This document shows positions 9,884-17,151 of a stretch of 64,000 nt of DNA, piece after piece; the stretch's first letter is position 1; each line of letters begins with the position of its first letter. Source of the stretch: Geobacter sp. (GTDB taxonomy: Bacteria; Desulfobacterota; Desulfuromonadia; Geobacterales; Geobacteraceae); assembly GCA_003314535.1 (NCBI GenBank), contig POSG01000003.1, forward strand, positions 62,001 to 126,000. Reading direction: 5' to 3'. The translations under genes were made by a program, and so were the position numbers. The notes below the pieces were generated by a model. The model was not told the DNA's origin. It saw only the letters and a program-made list of their open reading frames with translations, and did not search any database.

Positions 9884-10804
9884 TTATGCCTTCGACCAAG
9901 CGAGCTCCGGCGACGGGAGGGGGAGAATCGCAGGCGCACCGCTGGTATCGGCTGCTTCCTCGAGTTTCCAGCAGTCGGTCCGGGCCAGTATCTCGGTTAC
10001 CAGCTTGTGGTTCAGGTCATGGCCTGATTTGTATGCTTTGACATGGCCGATGAAGGAATGCCCGGCCAGCGAGAGGTCGCCCACCGAATCCATGATCTTG
10101 TGGCGAACGAATTCATCCTGGTAACGAAGCCCTCCCTCGTTCAGGATCCCTTCGTCGCCGATGACCACGGCATTATCCAGAGAGCCGCCCCTGGCGAGGC
10201 CGTTCGCCTTCAGTGTCTCGACTTCGATGAGGAAACCGAATGTTCTTGCCGCGGCATAATCCTTTTCGAACCCCTCCTCACTGAACTTCATGCTCTTGAA
10301 CTGGTTGTTGACAACAGGGTGATTGAAACGCATGTCGAAGGATATCCGGTAGTACCTCGACGGGATAATGGAAATCTTTTTGTCCCCGTCAATAACCGTT
10401 ATGGGCTTCTTGATCACCATGTATTTCTTCGGAAGGTTCAGGACTCGCGTCCCGACTTCCCTGAGCCCGCGAACGAACGGGGCTGCGCTTCCATCCATTA
10501 TGGGGACCTCTGGGCCGTCTATGTCGATGTGGACATTATCGATACCGCAGCCGGTCAGGGCAGCCATCAGATGCTCGATGGTGGAAACCGTCGCGCCGCT
10601 TTTGCCGATGGTGGTCGAAAGGCGGGTATTCACCACGTTTCCGGCGCGGGCTTCGATTGAAACCGACGGGGTCAGATCGACTCTATGGAATACAACCCCG
10701 GTTCCTGCGTCGGCAGGACGAAGGGTCATGCTGACTTCCTTGCCGGAATGAAGACCGATACCGGAAAAAATCACTTTGTCTTTCAACGTTTTCTGAAAGG
10801 CCAT
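9884..10804 (-). CDS. lpxC: UDP-3-O-acyl-N-acetylglucosamine deacetylase
   Basis: Zinc amidase that carries out the committed step of lipid A synthesis in the cytoplasm, so the organism makes an LPS outer membrane. Seen: N-terminal FSGIGLHSGKEV; the zinc His in STIEHLMAALTG; PIMDGSAAPFV; the second zinc site RHKIMDSVGD (His and Asp); and the catalytic His loop KSGHDLNHKLV. At 306 aa the length matches the family. The ATG is preceded by AAAGGAG. It stands alone as a transcript end, with a strong terminator just downstream and a perfect 21-bp inverted repeat at 10955-11001 upstream. Confidence 0.97.
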   Translation of the reverse strand: MAFQKTLKDKVIFSGIGLHSGKEVSMTLRPADAGTGVVFHRVDLTPSVSIEARAGNVVNTRLSTTIGKSGATVSTIEHLMAALTGCGIDNVHIDIDGPEVPIMDGSAAPFVRGLREVGTRVLNLPKKYMVIKKPITVIDGDKKISIIPSRYYRISFDMRFNHPVVNNQFKSMKFSEEGFEKDYAAARTFGFLIEVETLKANGLARGGSLDNAVVIGDEGILNEGGLRYQDEFVRHKIMDSVGDLSLAGHSFIGHVKAYKSGHDLNHKLVTEILARTDCWKLEEAADTSGAPAILPLPSPELAWSKA

Positions 10805-10954
10805 GAAAAGCTCCTTTGGAAGCGGGAATCAGTGCAACGACAATTATTAAGCAACAACCGGGCCAAAGGGACTTTCCATCTCGGCAAGCCTATCACATTG
10901 ATATTCAAGAATAAAATGTTCAACCAGGCAACGACCGATACAGCCGGCGCCAAC

Positions 10955-11001
10955 CACTGTGGCATAAACGCAACACAAAATGTTGCGTTTATGCCACAGT
11001 G
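10955..11001. repeat. Perfect 21-bp inverted repeat (hairpin)
   Basis: Positions 10955-10975 (CACTGTGGCATAAACGCAACA) and 10981-11001 are exact reverse complements separated by a 5-nt loop (CAAAA). It sits between the end of the zinc-ribbon operon (11007) and the lpxC start (10804), both on the minus strand. Neither side carries a T run, so it is not a standard terminator. It could be a strong transcript-end hairpin, a protein-binding palindrome or a small repeat element. Confidence 0.9.
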
Positions 11002-11006
11002 CCGCT

Positions 11007-11633
11007 TCACAACTCCAGGTTCATGCCGGCATGATACAGTTTGCCGCCGCGGTCGGCAAAAGGAATCGTCGCAAGCCTGCCCTTGCCCAAGCTGCCGGAA
11101 AAACCCTCCAGGAAAAGACGGTTCCTTTTCCGTTCCACCGTCACGGTCGCGAGCAGGATCGACTGCCCCATGATTCGCGCATCAGGCTCGCGAAAGACAA
11201 TCGGCTCTATCCCGACAGGTTTGGACCTGTCAACGGCAAGGACAGGCTGCTGCAGGGTCAGCAGGCGTCCGGCCCGCACATGCAGCGGAGTCGTTGCAAA
11301 AGAACAAGCCGGCACGAACAGGAGTGGAGGGCCGCTCCTTTCGGCATCGCTGCCGGTGGCCACCACACCGGCAAGAAGCCGGTATTCCGGGACGGTGCGC
11401 ACGCTCCCTTCGCTGGAATCCACCCTGAAAGGGAATATCCAGAACGGCAAACGTACCTCGCCCTGGCCAGCCAGGTGCCGGAGTTCACGCCGCGCAAGTT
11501 TACCGTCTTCGATCTCCACGGCCAGGTCGCAGTCTGCGCAGTGGAATATCACGTCGTGTTCGCCGGCAGGCAGCGACCTCCCACACTCCGGGCAAAGGAG
11601 AGGAATAACCCTGACCTTGACATCTTCAGCCAT
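11007..11633 (-). CDS. Zinc-ribbon protein, last gene of SPFH operon
   Basis: 208 residues. It opens with a zinc ribbon (LCPECG ... FHCADCD, two CxxC pairs about 18 residues apart), followed by a soluble, beta-rich region without membrane segments. The start at ATG 11633 overlaps the upstream gene by 8 nt, so translation is probably coupled. It belongs to the same four-gene unit as two other N-terminal zinc-ribbon proteins and an SPFH protein. The sequence between the ribbon and the C-terminus contains PFWIFPFRVDSS, resembling the LPYWSIRALATG and MQFPFWYDSA stretches of the other two, so the three may share a distantly related domain. Function unknown. Confidence 0.8.
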   Translation of the reverse strand: MAEDVKVRVIPLLCPECGRSLPAGEHDVIFHCADCDLAVEIEDGKLARRELRHLAGQGEVRLPFWIFPFRVDSSEGSVRTVPEYRLLAGVVATGSDAERSGPPLLFVPACSFATTPLHVRAGRLLTLQQPVLAVDRSKPVGIEPIVFREPDARIMGQSILLATVTVERKRNRLFLEGFSGSLGKGRLATIPFADRGGKLYHAGMNLEL

Positions 11634-12600
11634 GCTCGATATCGTCCTTTCTCTCAACCAGGCGTGCGAAGAAAGCTGCCAGCGCCGCCAGGGATGATCC
11701 GTGCACGGACCGGAACCAGCCCAGAAAGAGCACAGCCGATGCAATCCCCGCCGCCGGGTGCAGGAAAAAAGCTGATGACAGCAAAAGGATCGCCGCCATG
11801 GGTTGCCAAAGCCGGATGACGGAGCTTCCCGGGAACCGTGCCTTGAGGATCCTGCCGTTGACCGCATCCACCACGACCGGGTAGATCCTGTCACCGGCTG
11901 CAAACGTCAGCTTCCATACGGGGTAAGAGATGAGAGCAAGCCGTTCTCCGCAGAGGTCTACGCGCTCCATGCAGCGGAGGGTCCCGGACGGCCGCAGCTT
12001 CTTCCACGCGGCCAGGGCTTCCTGTCTCGCCTGCGCAGCGCTTTTCACCGGATCGAAAACCTTTGCGCGACGAGAAAGAGCCTCGTGGTCCATCAGCTTG
12101 AGCGACAGCACCGCTCCGGCCACGGCAATTCCCCGCAGGCCGTAGGCAGATGGGTCGAAGGCCGGCGAGCTGTGATCAATGGGAGATGCAACAGTTTCAA
12201 ACTGCTGTTCGTTGGGACCTCGCCGTTCGACAATGCTCTTGCAGCCGTTGTCGTCAATGACTTCTTCGCGGACCAGGGTCTCTTTTTCCAGCCACCGCCA
12301 GCCAGTTGCCAGCGCCCTGATGCTCCAATAGGGAAGAAAACAAAGCTCCCCCCCCTCGAAACGCAGCTTCTCCGCCACGCGCGGGTCGACACCGGCAGTC
12401 GCAAGGAATTTTCTCGCCTCCACCCTGGCCCTGGCCAGGTCGATCCGTTCCTCGATGCTGAACCTTGCGACCCCGGATTCACCCCACACTGCAAGTGAAG
12501 TCTTGCACGACTGGCAGAGGCCGTTGCGCGAACCCTCCCGAAAATCAAACGGGCTGCCGCACTGGGGGCAGCTTATGACAGCGCTTATTCCGGCGCTCAC
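11626..12600 (-). CDS. Zinc-ribbon membrane protein, SPFH operon
   Basis: 324 residues from GTG 12600, which overlaps the upstream stop in a GTGA arrangement and has GGGAGG upstream; the longer frame to 12891 runs inside the preceding gene and is rejected. N-terminal zinc ribbon with ISCPQCGSPFDF and LCQSCKTSL. The middle (about 40-250) is soluble and includes CFLPYWSIRALATGW and LISYPVWKLTF. Two hydrophobic segments near the C-terminus (about 265-305, MAAILLLSSAFFLHPAAGIA and onward) anchor it in the membrane, followed by a charged tail. No catalytic motif seen. Probably a partner of the SPFH protein at the membrane. Confidence 0.8.
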   Translation of the reverse strand: MSAGISAVISCPQCGSPFDFREGSRNGLCQSCKTSLAVWGESGVARFSIEERIDLARARVEARKFLATAGVDPRVAEKLRFEGGELCFLPYWSIRALATGWRWLEKETLVREEVIDDNGCKSIVERRGPNEQQFETVASPIDHSSPAFDPSAYGLRGIAVAGAVLSLKLMDHEALSRRAKVFDPVKSAAQARQEALAAWKKLRPSGTLRCMERVDLCGERLALISYPVWKLTFAAGDRIYPVVVDAVNGRILKARFPGSSVIRLWQPMAAILLLSSAFFLHPAAGIASAVLFLGWFRSVHGSSLAALAAFFARLVERKDDIEHG

Positions 12601-13325
12601 GAGGACGCCTCCCTTTTCAGCAGCAGGAGAAAGGCAAAATAGAGGCAGCCCGTCGTAAAGGCAAAGGCAAGGGTTCTGAAGAGCAGGCCATGGATCGACA
12701 AACCTTCGGCAACCAGCAGAAGGGCATAACCAGCCATCATGCAAAGATGCGTCAACGAGAGGGAAACAGCTGTCGGCGCCGGGCTTTCTGAAGCAAAGAC
12801 TCTGCCGTCCGCGCCTGATACTATGGCGGTGCAGGCTATTCCGCCCACCTGGTAGCGCAGAAAGTACAGGGGAAGGTAGAGAAGGCTCCATGACGGTTCG
12901 CCGGAACCGTGACCGATCCCGGAGACCGCCCTTGCCAGGGGCACACCCGGCTCCGCATAATCGCCCTTCTCCTCGAGATAAACCAGGTCGCCCGCTGGAA
13001 GGGTGACGGAGGAAATCTGGCTGAACGAATGTTCCAGCGCCGGGACAAGGGCAACATCACTTGCCCCGGCAGAATCGTACCAGAAAGGGAACTGCATGAA
13101 ATCCGCGACATCCCTGTCTACGGGGCCGGTTACGCGCCTTGCTTCCAGCCATGCCTCCAGTGAGCTCCAGGCATGCCGGTCATCCCTCTTGTGAAGGATG
13201 ACATACTCGGGCAACCCCTTCCCCTCGTGAACGATAAAGGATGAGGTACAGTAGGGGCATCGGTAAAAGCGGCTTTCGGTCAGCGCCTCGATGGGCGCGC
13301 CACATTGGGGGCAGACAACCCGCAA
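12597..13325 (-). CDS. Zinc-ribbon membrane protein, SPFH operon
   Basis: 242 residues starting at TTG 13325 with GGAGGGG 6 nt upstream, right after the SPFH stop (13329). The N-terminus is a TFIIB-like zinc ribbon (VVCPQCGAPIEAL and YRCPYCTSSF). A soluble middle follows, then two C-terminal membrane segments (about 180-235, LTHLCMMAGYALLLVAEGL and LAFAFTTGCLYFAFLLLL). The overall plan, ribbon then soluble domain then two membrane helices, is the same as that of the next gene, suggesting divergent duplicates. TFIIB-type zinc-ribbon membrane proteins are known next to SPFH proteins in the Bacillus pspA-ydjGHI operon; the parallel is by architecture only. Confidence 0.8.
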   Translation of the reverse strand: MRVVCPQCGAPIEALTESRFYRCPYCTSSFIVHEGKGLPEYVILHKRDDRHAWSSLEAWLEARRVTGPVDRDVADFMQFPFWYDSAGASDVALVPALEHSFSQISSVTLPAGDLVYLEEKGDYAEPGVPLARAVSGIGHGSGEPSWSLLYLPLYFLRYQVGGIACTAIVSGADGRVFASESPAPTAVSLSLTHLCMMAGYALLLVAEGLSIHGLLFRTLAFAFTTGCLYFAFLLLLKREASS

Positions 13326-13328
13326 CGG

Positions 13329-14471
13329 TCACCCCTCCAGTCCGGCGCCGCATTTGCTGCAGAACCGGGCGCCGGTCTCTTCCTCGTTGCCGCATTTGGG
13401 GCATCTGGCCTTCCCGGCCAGTTTCATCCCGCATGCCGGGCAGAAAAGCGCCCCGGCAGGCAGTTCCCCTGAACACGCGGGGCAACGGTGGGCTGCCGCC
13501 ATTGAAGCCCCGCAACCGGGGCAGTACCGGGCGCCGGCGGGCACGCGCACATGGCACTTATGGCACTCAATGCCGGACGTTGATCCGCCGGCCGGCTGCC
13601 CGGCAACGGTGTTCATCACCATTCCCGGTATCATCATCCCCAGTCCGGCGCCGACTCCGACCCCCATTCCCTGGGCCGCACCGCCGTCGCCGGAAGCCGA
13701 GGCCGCCTTTTCCAGGCTCACAGCCGCCTTGTACTTAAGGTAAGTTTCCATGTCGCCGTTGAGAACCCCCATGGAGCTCCGTTCGTCTATGGTCTTCTGG
13801 ACTTCGGCGGGCGGCGTTATGGAATTTATGTAGAAATCCGCCAGGCCGATTCCGTACTTGCCGAAATCGTCAACCAGCCTTGCCTTGAGGGCCAGGGCCA
13901 GTTCATCGTACTGACGGGGGAGGTCGAGGAGCGATTTGAGGGTTTCTCCGAGAAGGTCGTTCAGGCGGGAAACCGTAATGTCCCGCAGGAAATCCTCGAT
14001 CTGCGGAACGGCAAAGACCGCCTGGGTCCCGGCCAAACTGTTGACCAGACGCAGAGGGTCGGTCACGCGGAAGGTATAGGCCCCGAAAGCTCTCAGCCGC
14101 ACCATGCCGAATTCCGCATCCTTGAAGGCCACCGGCTCCTTGGTCCCCCAGCGCATTTCGGTGAAGGTCTTCATGTTGACGAAACAGACCTCGCAGCGGA
14201 ACGGGGAGGTAAATCCCCAGGGGAGAGACAGGATCTTGGTCAGTATCGGCAGGTTGTCGCTTGAGAGCGTATGTCGACCCGGTCCGAAGACATCGGCTGC
14301 CTTGCCGTCACGAAAAAAAACCGCCTGCTGGCTTTCCCTCACCACCAGCTGGGAGCCGAACTTTATTTCAGCCGACCCCTGCTGGGGAATCCTGTGCACG
14401 AGCTCGACCCCTGTTTCATCAAACCACTCGATAACCTCGAGGAAAACCCTGTTCATGCTGTTTACCGCCAT
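13329..14471 (-). CDS. SPFH (stomatin/prohibitin-like) protein with three C-terminal zinc ribbons
   Basis: 380 residues. Residues 1-250 are an SPFH/band-7 domain of the YdjI/COG4260 type (FGSQLVVRESQQAVFFRDGK, then GPGRHTLSSDNLP, GFTSPFRCEVCFVNM). A Gly/Met-rich hydrophobic hinge (about 265-300) follows. The C-terminus has six CxxC pairs (CHKC, CPGC, CPAC, CPAC, CPKC, CSKC), enough for three zinc ribbons. SPFH proteins form membrane-associated scaffolds. No N-terminal membrane helix is evident, so attachment may be peripheral or through partners. ATG 14471 has AGGAGGG upstream. First gene of a compact four-gene operon of zinc-ribbon proteins. No PspA gene is adjacent, unlike Bacillus. Confidence 0.88.
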   Translation of the reverse strand: MAVNSMNRVFLEVIEWFDETGVELVHRIPQQGSAEIKFGSQLVVRESQQAVFFRDGKAADVFGPGRHTLSSDNLPILTKILSLPWGFTSPFRCEVCFVNMKTFTEMRWGTKEPVAFKDAEFGMVRLRAFGAYTFRVTDPLRLVNSLAGTQAVFAVPQIEDFLRDITVSRLNDLLGETLKSLLDLPRQYDELALALKARLVDDFGKYGIGLADFYINSITPPAEVQKTIDERSSMGVLNGDMETYLKYKAAVSLEKAASASGDGGAAQGMGVGVGAGLGMMIPGMVMNTVAGQPAGGSTSGIECHKCHVRVPAGARYCPGCGASMAAAHRCPACSGELPAGALFCPACGMKLAGKARCPKCGNEEETGARFCSKCGAGLEG

Positions 14472-14581
14472 TTGACCCTCCTGGGTGGTAGTGAGAATCC
14501 CTCACCAGAGGTGGGGGCTTCAGATTGCCGGCCCCTCAAAGGAGCCTTTGCGCAATGGGAACCAAGCTCAGCCAAAAAACC

Positions 14582-14660
14582 GTCATACCCGCGCAAGCGG
14601 GTATCCGGGGTTAAGGCAACAAGATGATATTCCTGGATTCCCGTTTCCACGGGAATGACA
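14582..14660. repeat. Paired palindromic repeat (REP/BIME-like)
   Basis: Two short palindromes, ACCCGC-GCAA-GCGGGT (about 14587-14602) and TTCCCGTTTCCACGGGAA (about 14638-14655), are arranged as an inverted pair with matching outer ends (GTCATACCCGC at the left, CGGGAATGAC at the right). This is the form of the common dispersed GTCATTCCCGC...GCGGGAATCC repeats of proteobacteria. It lies upstream of the SPFH operon, downstream of the DUF2905 gene. Confidence 0.6.
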
Positions 14661-14684
14661 ACCCATTCCAGGAAATGTACCGCC

Positions 14685-14897
14685 CTATTTCCTGAACAGC
14701 CAGAAAAGAAGCGACAGGAGCAGCGAAATCAGGATAGAGGTAGCCAGTGGAAAATAGAAGGTGAAGCTGCCCTTCCTGATGCAAATGTCGCCCGGCAGAC
14801 GTCCGAGCCAAGGGATCCTCCCGGGAAAAACCAGCAGTAACCCGGCCAGCACCATCAGGAGGCCCAGCGCAATAAGCGCCTTTCCCAGCCCGCTCAT
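14685..14897 (-). CDS. DUF2905-family small membrane protein
   Basis: 70 residues. The ATG at 14897 overlaps the queH stop (ATGA), so the two genes are translationally coupled. An N-terminal membrane helix (ALIALGLLMVLAGLLLVF) is followed by the family signature WLGRLPGDICIRKGSFTFYFP and a second helix (SILISLLLSLLFWLF). This length and the GRLPGDI motif fit DUF2905. The role of the family is unknown; the queH pairing suggests only shared transcription. Confidence 0.85.
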   Translation of the reverse strand: MSGLGKALIALGLLMVLAGLLLVFPGRIPWLGRLPGDICIRKGSFTFYFPLATSILISLLLSLLFWLFRK

Positions 14898-15448
14898 GGC
14901 GCGCCTCCCGGTTTGCCTGCCACCGGGGCATAGCGGTCCTTCTCGCTGTAGACGCAACCGCAATACTGCTGCCGGTAAAGTCCCAACTGCCGGGACACGT
15001 CGATACCATGCCGCCACCCGGTTCTGAAATCCGCATACAAGAATCGTACCCCGTTCTTCCCGGCGGCTTTTTCCCCCTCTTCGCGGATGACCTCGTGCCG
15101 CTGGTATCGGCTGTAAAGCAGGGTGGACGTGAAAGCTTCGAAACCGGCCTCCGCAACCTCCCGGGCCGCTCGCTCAAGCCTCGAAGCATAGCAGTACCTG
15201 CACCGGTTGTCGGGCGCGGAGGCAGTGGCGGCCAGGAACTCCTCCAGTCGATATTCGTCACGCCAGATCATTGCCAGGTCCGCAATTTCTGCATAGCGCT
15301 CCAGGGCTTCCCGTCTTCTGCGATACTCCTGGTAGGGGTGGATGTTATGGTTGAAGAAAAAACCGGTGACCAGGTGCCCGGAAGCCCTTAGAGTTTCGAG
15401 CGGATAAATGGCGCAGGGCGCGCAGCATATATGGAGAAGGACGTTCAT
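14894..15448 (-). CDS. queH: Epoxyqueuosine reductase QueH
   Basis: 184 residues of the QueH (formerly DUF208) family, which reduces epoxyqueuosine to queuosine in tRNA anticodons as the cobalamin-independent alternative to QueG. Seen: N-terminal LLHICCAPCAIYPLE (adjacent Cys pair plus Cys), RCRYCYASRL, and C-terminal YCGCVYSEKDR; these Cys residues bind the Fe-S cluster and auxiliary metal in the family. Also FFFNHNIHPYQEYRRR, a conserved substrate region. A DUF2905 gene overlaps its stop. No other queuosine gene is nearby. Confidence 0.9.
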   Translation of the reverse strand: MNVLLHICCAPCAIYPLETLRASGHLVTGFFFNHNIHPYQEYRRRREALERYAEIADLAMIWRDEYRLEEFLAATASAPDNRCRYCYASRLERAAREVAEAGFEAFTSTLLYSRYQRHEVIREEGEKAAGKNGVRFLYADFRTGWRHGIDVSRQLGLYRQQYCGCVYSEKDRYAPVAGKPGGAP

Positions 15449-15558
15449 GAATCGTATAATAAATCATCGGGGATGGTAAAATCAATGGCGGGGAAAGCTC
15501 CTGCCATTGGAAGAGGTCGGTTAACCCTTCAAATAAGAATCATATCGCATTTGCCATC

Positions 15559-15586
15559 TTGACCTTTGGCCATATTCCGATAGAAT
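15559..15586 (+). promoter_or_regulatory. Predicted sigma-70 promoter
   Basis: TTGACC at 15559-15564 and TAGAAT at 15581-15586 with a 16-nt spacer, in an AT-rich stretch 34 nt before the start codon at 15620, whose AAAGGAGG site is at 15607-15614. Confidence 0.55.
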
Positions 15587-15619
15587 TAATGAATTAATTT
15601 CCTATTTAAAGGAGGCGTT

Positions 15620-15892
15620 ATGAAATTCACTGCTGCGCTGATCGGAATCGCTCTGCTGGCTGCATCCACCTCCATGGCCGCCGGTACCAAAACCTACCAG
15701 GTAACGGGTCCGGTCCTGGAGGTAAGGCCTGATGCCGTCGTTGTCCAGAAGGGTAAGGAAAAGTGGGAAATCGCCAAGGACAAGGACACCAAGGTAACCG
15801 GCGACCTGAAAGTGGGGAGCAAGGTTACGATAATGTACACCATGAAAGCGGCAACCATAGATGCAAAGGCCGAAGCCAAGAAGAAAAAATGA
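15620..15892 (+). CDS. Small periplasmic protein
   Basis: 90 residues with a clean Sec signal peptide (MKFTAALIGIALLAASTSMA, cleavage after about residue 21), then a small beta-rich domain (TYQVTGPVLEVRPDAVVVQK ... VGSKVTIMYTMKAA) and a Lys-rich tail (AKAEAKKKK). The mature part resembles a single OB/SH3-like barrel. No specific family recognised. A strong ribosome binding site (AAAGGAGG) and a good upstream promoter suggest solid expression. A 10-bp hairpin lies between it and the following HhH protein gene. Confidence 0.75.
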   Translation: MKFTAALIGIALLAASTSMAAGTKTYQVTGPVLEVRPDAVVVQKGKEKWEIAKDKDTKVTGDLKVGSKVTIMYTMKAATIDAKAEAKKKK

Positions 15893-15897
15893 TCGGC

Positions 15898-15925
15898 CCA
15901 GGAATGATTTCATTCTCATTCCTGG
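15898..15925 (+). other. Intercistronic hairpin
   Basis: Perfect 10-bp stem CCAGGAATGA (15898-15907) / TCATTCCTGG (15916-15925) with an 8-nt loop, just after the stop at 15892 and before the next ribosome binding site (15961). No T run follows, so it may be a processing or stability hairpin rather than a terminator. Confidence 0.6.
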
Positions 15926-15972
15926 CTGGTTGCTGTTCTGCCAGATCAATTCATTAACTCAGGAGGAATTTG

Positions 15973-16596
15973 ATGAGACTGTTCAGGGTGGTTGCAGCTG
16001 CTATCATGCTCATTTTCGTGGGCGCCGTATGCTATGGAGAAACAAAACCGGCGCCCAAGACACCGAAGACCGTGACGCAACAGGCAAAGCCTGCTTCCAA
16101 GGTTGACTTGAATACCGCTTCCCAGCCGGAGCTGGAAAAGCTTCCCGGAGTAGGCCCGGCCATCGCCAAGAAGATCGTATCCGGCCGGCCCTATTCCTCG
16201 GTCTCCGATCTGGCCAAGGCTGGAGTACCCGCAAAAACTATCAAGAACATAACGCCGCTCGTGACGGTCGGCAAAGCACTGCCTGCCGCGAAACCTTCCG
16301 CGGCAAAACCTGCCACACCAGCCGCGACAGCTCCGGCAAAGCTTCCCAAGACGCCTGCTCCCGCTGCCGCTCCGGTGAAGCCGGCCAAGGCTCCTCCCGC
16401 AGCATCAGCGGCCAAGGCCGCAAAACCGGCGACCCCACCACCGGCCGGCAAAGACATGGTCTGGGTCAACACCGAAACCAAGATCTACCACAAAGCGGGC
16501 AGCCAGTGGTATGGCAAGACCAAGCAGGGAAGCTACATGAAGGAATCCGAGGCAATAAAGGCGGGGTTCCGCGAAGCAAGGTCGAAAACCAAGTAG
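15973..16596 (+). CDS. Secreted ComEA-type helix-hairpin-helix protein
   Basis: 207 residues. ATG 15973 follows AGGAGGA (15961-15967). A signal peptide (LFRVVAAAIMLIFVGAVCYG) precedes a ComEA-like helix-hairpin-helix domain at about 37-97 (KVDLNTASQPELEKLPGVGP, then IAKKIVSGRPY), which binds DNA in the family. A long Ala/Pro/Lys-rich linker (about 98-158) follows, and then a compact C-terminal module with several aromatics (DMVWVNTETKIYHKAGSQWYGKT split into its first and last parts across residues 160-182). The export signal suggests it acts in the periplasm, possibly in DNA uptake, but no other competence gene is nearby. The TAG stop begins a TAGTGTCC motif. Confidence 0.82.
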   Translation: MRLFRVVAAAIMLIFVGAVCYGETKPAPKTPKTVTQQAKPASKVDLNTASQPELEKLPGVGPAIAKKIVSGRPYSSVSDLAKAGVPAKTIKNITPLVTVGKALPAAKPSAAKPATPAATAPAKLPKTPAPAAAPVKPAKAPPAASAAKAAKPATPPPAGKDMVWVNTETKIYHKAGSQWYGKTKQGSYMKESEAIKAGFREARSKTK

Positions 16597-16615
16597 TGTC
16601 CACACTTCAAGTTCG

Positions 16616-16649
16616 TCATGGCCATGGGAGTGCCCCCCATGGCCATGGA
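16616..16649 (+). other. Inverted repeat with CCATGG cores
   Basis: GTCATGGCCATGGG (16616-16629) and CCCCATGGCCATGGAC (16634-16649) form a near-perfect hairpin between the HhH gene and the YidB-like gene, just upstream of the CGGAGGT ribosome binding site at 16654. It lacks a T run. It could influence initiation of the downstream gene. Confidence 0.5.
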
Positions 16650-16664
16650 CACACGGAGGTTCAC

Positions 16665-17066
16665 ATGGGAATTCTGGATGAGATCGTCGGCAAGGTATCG
16701 GGAATGCTCGGCGGCGGAGACCAGCAGCAGACCGGGCTCCTGGGAGGAATCATGGAGATGCTGTCTGGCAGCGGGTCGGGCGGACTGAACGGCCTGATGC
16801 AGACGTTTCAGGAGAAAGGTTTGGGTGACGTCATCTCGTCGTGGGTCGGCACGGGCGCGAACCAGGCCATTTCCGCCGACCAGATCCAGGAGGTGCTGGG
16901 AAGCGACATGGTGCAGAACCTGGCCGCCAAAGCCGGCATCCCGCAGGAGGAGATCGGGGGGAAGCTGGCCGAGCTCCTTCCGGGCGTGATCGACAAGCTG
17001 ACCCCGGACGGCACGATTCCCGAAGGAGGCCTGCTGGAAAAGGGGCTTGAGATGCTCAAGGGATAA
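16665..17066 (+). CDS. YidB/DUF937-family protein
   Basis: 133 residues starting at ATG 16665 with CGGAGGT upstream. Gly- and Leu-rich sequence with the YidB/DUF937 pattern: MGILDEIVGKVSGMLGGG, then GGLNGLMQTFQEKGLGDVIS, WVGTGANQAISADQIQEVLG, and a C-terminal GVIDKLTPDGTIPEGGLLEK. The family is predicted to be a small helical domain of unknown function, possibly distantly homeodomain-like. No signal peptide or membrane helix. Ends facing the nadE gene, with a shared stem between them. Confidence 0.82.
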   Translation: MGILDEIVGKVSGMLGGGDQQQTGLLGGIMEMLSGSGSGGLNGLMQTFQEKGLGDVISSWVGTGANQAISADQIQEVLGSDMVQNLAAKAGIPQEEIGGKLAELLPGVIDKLTPDGTIPEGGLLEKGLEMLKG

Positions 17067-17110
17067 TCGACTCGGTCCAAAGGGAAAATCATCCCAAGCC
17101 CGGTTTCAGG

Positions 17111-17151
17111 AAAAGCCGTGGCGGATTTATCGACAACCGTTCACGGCTTTT
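17111..17151 (+). terminator. Possible terminator of yidB-like gene
   Basis: AAAAGCCGTG (17111-17120) pairs with CACGGCTTTT (17142-17151), ending in a T run. The loop is long (21 nt), and the right arm overlaps the 3' end of the convergent nadE gene. On the minus strand the stem could serve nadE. Confidence 0.45.

Noticed and set aside
10783-11010. Small minus-strand frame spanning the 21-bp palindrome
   Set aside because: Its sequence is largely the palindrome read through twice and it overlaps the lpxC start; better explained as an intergenic hairpin.
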